Shown one piece after another: positions 14,685 through 18,457 of a stretch of 18,457 nt of DNA (positions are counted from its first letter, which is position 1; the number at the start of each line of letters is the position of its first letter). The notes below the pieces were generated by a model. That model saw only the letters and a program-made list of their open reading frames with translations, searched no databases and was not told where the DNA came from. Location: positions 1 to 18,457 of the forward strand of contig JAAZMK010000172.1 of assembly GCA_012798865.1 (NCBI GenBank). The letters are read 5' to 3'. Source of the DNA: Clostridiaceae bacterium (GTDB lineage: Bacteria; Bacillota; Clostridia; Saccharofermentanales; DTU023). The translations under genes and the position numbers were made by a program.

Positions 14685-16682
14685 CTAGAACACGAGCTCG
14701 GATGCCATCGTCTCGCTTTCGGGCGCCTCTAATAGAGGCAAGAGCGACTCGAAGAAGTCTAAAATCTCAGGATTTTGGAGCGCGTCGCGGTTTGTCACTT
14801 TGCGGCGGTGCAAAATATTCGTCACGGCGCTTTCCACGATTTTACCATTCAACGTCTTCGGAATGTCCTCCGTTTCCATGATCAGCTTCGGAACGTGACG
14901 GGGCGAAGCGTTCCGGCGAAGTTCCGTCCGAATCCGTTTAGCGACGTCAGACGTCAAGGTTTCCCCCTCCTTCATCTGCACAAATAAGATGACGCGCTCG
15001 TCGTCTTCGAACTGTTGCCCGACGGCCAGCGAATCTTGAACCTCGTCGACTTTTTGAACTTGTGCGTAAATCTCTGACGTACCGATGCGCACACCGGACG
15101 GTTTCAGGATGGAATCGGAACGTCCGTAGAAGGTGACGCCGCCCGTGTCGGAGTGTACTTCAATGTAGTCGCCATGACGCCATACGCCGGGAAACACGTT
15201 GAAGTACGCATCGCGATATTTCTGTCCGTCGTGATCGTCCCAGAAATAGATTGGCATGGATGGAATCGGGAACGTGCAGACGAGTTCGCCCTGCTCGTCA
15301 TAGACGGTTTCACCTTTGTCATTGAATGCTTTGACCGGCTCACCGAGTCCCACACACTGAAGCTCATTGCTGTAGACGGGTTCCAGCGGGTTGCCGAGGC
15401 AGAAACACCCGTTGATATCGGTGCCGCCGGCAATGGAGCAGAAATGAAGATCGCGCTTGATCGAATCGTAGACATATTTGAAACCGGCATCGGAGAGCGC
15501 GGAACCTGTCTGCGAGATGTTGCGAAGATGCGAAAGATCGACGTGATCTTTCGGTACGAAACCTTCCGCCATGAGCGCGTGAATGTAGCTCGCCGAGAGA
15601 CCGAATAAGGTCACCTTCTCTTCTTCGAGAATTTTCCAAATGGCCGACGTGTCAGGATACGAAGGGTTGCCGTCGAACAGGACGAGCGAACACCCCGTCC
15701 CGAGCGCGGCGAGCATCCAGTTCCACATCATCCACGAGCACGTCGTGATGTAGAGCATGCGGTCTCTTTCCGTCACATCGTGATGGAGCGCGATTTCCTT
15801 GAGCTGATTGATGAGAAGTCCCGCCTGCGATTGCACCATGCATTTCGGTTTTCCCGTCGTTCCGGAGGAGAACATCACGACGAGCGGATGCGCGGCAGGC
15901 AGCTGTTCAAATACGAACGGATTCGGCACGTCGTCTGCCAGATATTCGTCCCAACCGATGCCGTTAGGAACTGCCCGGACGCGGTCGCAGTCGCCGGCGT
16001 AATGGGCGAAGATGACGCGTTTCACGCTCGGGATGCCTGCCGCCACTTCAGCTGCGCGCTCTGTTACGTCGAAAGGACGACCCTTGTACGTGTAGCCGTC
16101 CACCGTGAAGAGAATTTTCGGCTCGATTTGCCCGAGGCGGTCGATCGCCGCCGTCGGACCGATGTCGGTGGCACAGGAACACCAGACGGCTCCGATGGCG
16201 GAGGCGGCCAGCATCGCGATGATCGTCTCCGGCATATTGGGCATGTACGCGGCGACCGTATCTCCGGGAACGATCCCTTCCCTGCGCATGGCCGTAGCGA
16301 GGCGCTCGATGCGATCGCGCAACTCGCGCCACGTGAGCGTGCGCCGCGTATGGTTCTCACCTCTGAAGATCATGGCGGTCTCATCGCTTCGTCGATCACG
16401 GAGCATGTTCTCAGCATAATTCAGCATCGCGCCGGGAAACCATTCCGCTCCGGGGAACTTCGACAAATCGTCGACGACTGCATCGTAATGGCGCGATGTG
16501 ATGATATCAAAGAAAAACCAGAGCTCATCCCAGAAGACTTCCGGTTGTTCGATGCTCCATTGATGCAATTCCCGATAGCCTGAGAACGTCAGTCCGCGAC
16601 GTTCCTCCAGTTGCTTCATGAAAGATTTCATCTCAGACGCGCTGATTCGATCCACGCTCGGTCGCCACAGTATTTCTCTCAT
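14685..16682 (-). CDS. aacS: Acetoacetate-CoA ligase (acetoacetyl-CoA synthetase)
   Basis: This 665-residue ANL-superfamily enzyme activates acetoacetate with ATP and CoA to acetoacetyl-CoA. The P-loop SSGTTGKPK is at 272-280. GGTDINGCFCLGNPLEPVY near 425 and a WRHGDY plus YGRSDSILKPSGVRIGTSEIY hinge region near 510-540 follow the AacS pattern rather than acetyl-CoA synthetase. Catalytic Lys614 lies in TLNGKIVES. The N-terminal DxxSKFPGAEWFPGAMLNYAENML is a hallmark of AacS. ATG 16682 has AAGGAG 8 bases upstream. It sits 98 bases after kamE. In standard lysine fermentation acetoacetate is activated by CoA transfer from butyryl-CoA, so an ATP-dependent ligase here is notable. Confidence 0.93.
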   Translation of the reverse strand: MREILWRPSVDRISASEMKSFMKQLEERRGLTFSGYRELHQWSIEQPEVFWDELWFFFDIITSRHYDAVVDDLSKFPGAEWFPGAMLNYAENMLRDRRSDETAMIFRGENHTRRTLTWRELRDRIERLATAMRREGIVPGDTVAAYMPNMPETIIAMLAASAIGAVWCSCATDIGPTAAIDRLGQIEPKILFTVDGYTYKGRPFDVTERAAEVAAGIPSVKRVIFAHYAGDCDRVRAVPNGIGWDEYLADDVPNPFVFEQLPAAHPLVVMFSSGTTGKPKCMVQSQAGLLINQLKEIALHHDVTERDRMLYITTCSWMMWNWMLAALGTGCSLVLFDGNPSYPDTSAIWKILEEEKVTLFGLSASYIHALMAEGFVPKDHVDLSHLRNISQTGSALSDAGFKYVYDSIKRDLHFCSIAGGTDINGCFCLGNPLEPVYSNELQCVGLGEPVKAFNDKGETVYDEQGELVCTFPIPSMPIYFWDDHDGQKYRDAYFNVFPGVWRHGDYIEVHSDTGGVTFYGRSDSILKPSGVRIGTSEIYAQVQKVDEVQDSLAVGQQFEDDERVILFVQMKEGETLTSDVAKRIRTELRRNASPRHVPKLIMETEDIPKTLNGKIVESAVTNILHRRKVTNRDALQNPEILDFFESLLPLLEAPESETMASELVF

Positions 16683-16780
16683 TGTTTTCGCTCCTTATTC
16701 TGTCTGTACCTGTACGATATCATGCTGATGTCGCACTTCCCCCTCCGGTACTTTTTACGTCATCATTTATATGTCCCAGA

Positions 16781-17584
16781 TCACGCAAATGATGCGCTTT
16801 CCCCCGCCCGGCGTCTCTTGTCAAGTTCCGTCACGAAGTAGCTGGCGACATCGTCCGCGTATTTGCCGGGACCGAATCCCGCATCGCAACCGAGTTCCTT
16901 CGCCAGCTCGTGTGTCACGCGCGGACCGCCGAGTATGAGAAGAAAACGATCTCGAACCGATTCCGCTTCAAGCAGCTCGACGAGCTCCGTCACGTTTTGA
17001 ATATGGATGTCCTTCTGTGTCACCGTCTGTGAAACGAGCATTACGTCGGCGTCGAACGCGATCGCCTCGCGAATGAACTCTTCGTTCGGAACCTGACTTC
17101 CCAGATTGAGCGCATCGATCATCTCATAGCGCTCCAGCCCGAAGTGTCCGGCATAGCCCTTCATGTTCATGATCGCGTCGATCCCGACCGTATGCGCATC
17201 TGTTCCGGTGCTCGCTCCGATTACTCTGAGCTTACGGCCGAACCGTTCGCGTATCATGTCGTCCGTCTCCTCCATGCTCATGACGTGCACATCGACCGTT
17301 TGAACTTTAATCTTCGAGTAATCGATCCCCTTTTCGTGCGATCCGTAAGCGACAAAGAATGTGAACCCCTCATCAAGCGCTTCATGCCAGGCAATCACCG
17401 GATCCGTCAGTCCCATGGACAGCAATATTTCTCTCGCGGCTTCAACGGCGCGATCGCTGTCGGGAACGGGCAGCGTGAAACTCACCTGTATACGCCCGTC
17501 ATTCATCGTGTCTCCGTACGGTCTCACCCGGTGCTCGGCCGGCATCGAACGTTCCCCCTCATGTCCGGGTATCTTGAGTTCCAT
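16781..17584 (-). CDS. kamE: Lysine 5,6-aminomutase beta subunit (B12-binding)
   Basis: With KamD it moves the terminal amino group of D-lysine or L-beta-lysine using adenosylcobalamin and PLP. The 267-residue length is normal. The B12 motif DxHxxG appears as D129-A-H131-T-V-G134. Lys142, exactly 11 residues after the cobalt-binding His, matches the family's PLP Schiff-base lysine (His133/Lys144 in the Acetoanaerobium sticklandii enzyme). An N-terminal dimerisation domain (~1-115) precedes the Rossmann-like B12 domain ending LGGPRVTHELAKELGCDAGFG. ATG 17584 lies one base after the kamD stop, and its site GGGAGC is inside the kamD end, so translation is probably coupled. Confidence 0.96.
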   Translation of the reverse strand: MELKIPGHEGERSMPAEHRVRPYGDTMNDGRIQVSFTLPVPDSDRAVEAAREILLSMGLTDPVIAWHEALDEGFTFFVAYGSHEKGIDYSKIKVQTVDVHVMSMEETDDMIRERFGRKLRVIGASTGTDAHTVGIDAIMNMKGYAGHFGLERYEMIDALNLGSQVPNEEFIREAIAFDADVMLVSQTVTQKDIHIQNVTELVELLEAESVRDRFLLILGGPRVTHELAKELGCDAGFGPGKYADDVASYFVTELDKRRRAGESASFA

Positions 17585-17585
17585 A

Positions 17586-18457
17586 TCACTTTTGCTCCCT
17601 TTGCTGCTCCGCTAAAAACAATTCGACGAACGGGTTGTCGTAGCGCTCACCTTTAGCGACAACGCCATCAAGTCCTTTCCCCCCAACACGACGACGCTTG
17701 ATGCCGGCAAACTGCCCCGTTTCAAGCGCGTGGAAAAGCCCGTCGACGCGAATGTTTTCCAAAAGCTCCAACGCCTCACTCAAGACTTGATCGGCGCGCC
17801 TTTCCATCAGGCCGCCTTCTTTGTATTCGATTTCCGATGAAAAATCGGCCATCGCACGCCTGATGTATCGGGCGTTCTCGATCGCCAGAGCGCGGTCGGA
17901 CATATGCGGCGTATGGATCGCTTCCGTCATCATCCCGAGTAGAAGAAAACGCTGATCCGTCAAGACGGTCACGGCATTAAACAGTGCGTCCTGGATATGT
18001 CCCCTGAAAATATTCCCCGTCATGTATTTCGTCGGGGGCATGTATTTGAGAGGCGCTTTCGGGAATATCTGTCGAGCCATTTGCGCCTGTGCAAGCTCGT
18101 ACACGAAAGAGTTTTCCAGCTCGGGATTCATTTCAAAGGCGTGTCCGAGTCCCATCTGTTCCTCCGCCATTCCCGCGCGGAGGGCGAACTGCTCATTGAT
18201 AAACTGCGATGCGAGCACCGTGTGTGCCGCCTCCCATGCGTCGGCGGTCGTCAAGTAGTTGTCTTCGCCCGTGTTAATGATGATCCCGGCCGCACCGTTT
18301 ACCATGCGAGAAAAACTTTGGTCAATGAGCGTGCGCTGCATGTTGATGTCTCGGAAAAGAATCCCGTAAAGCGCGTCATTCAGCATCACGTCGAGACGTT
18401 CGAACGCCCCCATAACGGCAATCTCCGGCATACAGAGCCCCGAACAGTAATTGCACA
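17586..18457 (-). CDS. kamD: Lysine 5,6-aminomutase alpha subunit, C-terminal part (cut by window edge)
   Basis: The frame continues past its internal ATG at 18431 to the window edge, adding CNYCSGLC before MPEIAVMGAFERLDVMLND. This is the middle-to-C-terminal part (289 codons) of KamD, which is usually ~510-520 residues, so the start lies outside the window. The TIM-barrel half of the family is visible: GILFRDINMQRTLIDQSFSR, GIIINTGEDNYLTTADAWEAA and KYMTGNIFRGHIQDALFN. TGA at 17586 is one base from kamE. In related fermenters the neighbours upstream are kamA, kdd, kce and kal, and those would be expected beyond 18457. The sequence is intact where seen. Confidence 0.96.
   Translation of the reverse strand, partial: CNYCSGLCMPEIAVMGAFERLDVMLNDALYGILFRDINMQRTLIDQSFSRMVNGAAGIIINTGEDNYLTTADAWEAAHTVLASQFINEQFALRAGMAEEQMGLGHAFEMNPELENSFVYELAQAQMARQIFPKAPLKYMPPTKYMTGNIFRGHIQDALFNAVTVLTDQRFLLLGMMTEAIHTPHMSDRALAIENARYIRRAMADFSSEIEYKEGGLMERRADQVLSEALELLENIRVDGLFHALETGQFAGIKRRRVGGKGLDGVVAKGERYDNPFVELFLAEQQREQK

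Noticed and set aside
15780..16583. 267-codon plus-strand frame antisense to acetoacetyl-CoA synthetase
   Set aside because: Same reason: it mirrors codon bias of a complete, motif-bearing gene on the other strand, and its protein is rich in Arg/His/Asp with no domain pattern.

Overview
The window is one long, almost entirely minus-strand amino-acid catabolism region. It looks like the chromosome of an anaerobic, lysine-fermenting bacterium. A Clostridia-type Firmicute is the most likely source and a Synergistota member is possible. The basis is the B12-dependent lysine 5,6-aminomutase pair, strong AAGGAG/GGAGG ribosome binding sites, a CCA-encoding tRNA, a lipoprotein with a classical lipobox, and moderate base composition. 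The exact taxon cannot be read from the sequence.

Layout. 1-343 (minus, cut by the window edge): start of a protein resembling the AbiEi/restriction-endonuclease-fold hypotheticals. 333-853: a decayed array with a ~31-32 bp period. On the minus strand each unit repeats a ribosome-binding-site-like stretch, a start codon and the codons M-S-D/N-Y, and the array ends at the start of the 1-343 gene. 854-1573: mostly non-coding, with a hairpin terminator, a 22-codon open frame and a candidate promoter. 1574-2770 (plus): a secreted lipoprotein with its own terminator. 3082-5976 (minus): a tandem duplication of [extended -10 promoter, tRNA-Gly, MFS transporter]; one tRNA copy is intact, the other is a full-length relic, and a third 3' fragment lies beside the intact one. 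6127-9713 (minus): a DUF4213/DUF364 protein, a CyuA-type L-cysteine desulfidase and an M20 metallopeptidase. 9783-11042: a protein of unknown function with four CxxC motifs. 11266-18457 (minus): crotonase, thiolase, 3-hydroxyacyl-CoA dehydrogenase, acetoacetyl-CoA synthetase, and KamE and KamD (KamD runs off the window).

How the genes fit together. In the known lysine fermentation pathway, KamDE makes 3,5-diaminohexanoate. Kdd and Kce (not in the window, possibly just upstream of kamD) then give acetoacetate and 3-aminobutyryl-CoA, and Kal gives crotonyl-CoA. The genes here supply the next steps: AacS can activate the acetoacetate, Crt and Hbd can take crotonyl-CoA to acetoacetyl-CoA, and thiolase can split that to acetyl-CoA. 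This set suggests lysine is carbon-routed to acetyl-CoA or acetate, rather than through the usual butyryl-CoA:acetoacetate CoA-transferase. That is an inference from gene content in a partial locus.

The most unusual items are the iterated start-site array at 333-853, the tRNA-Gly/MFS tandem duplication with tRNA relics, the AacS-containing kam locus, and the exact 61-bp periodic repeat between thiolase and crotonase.
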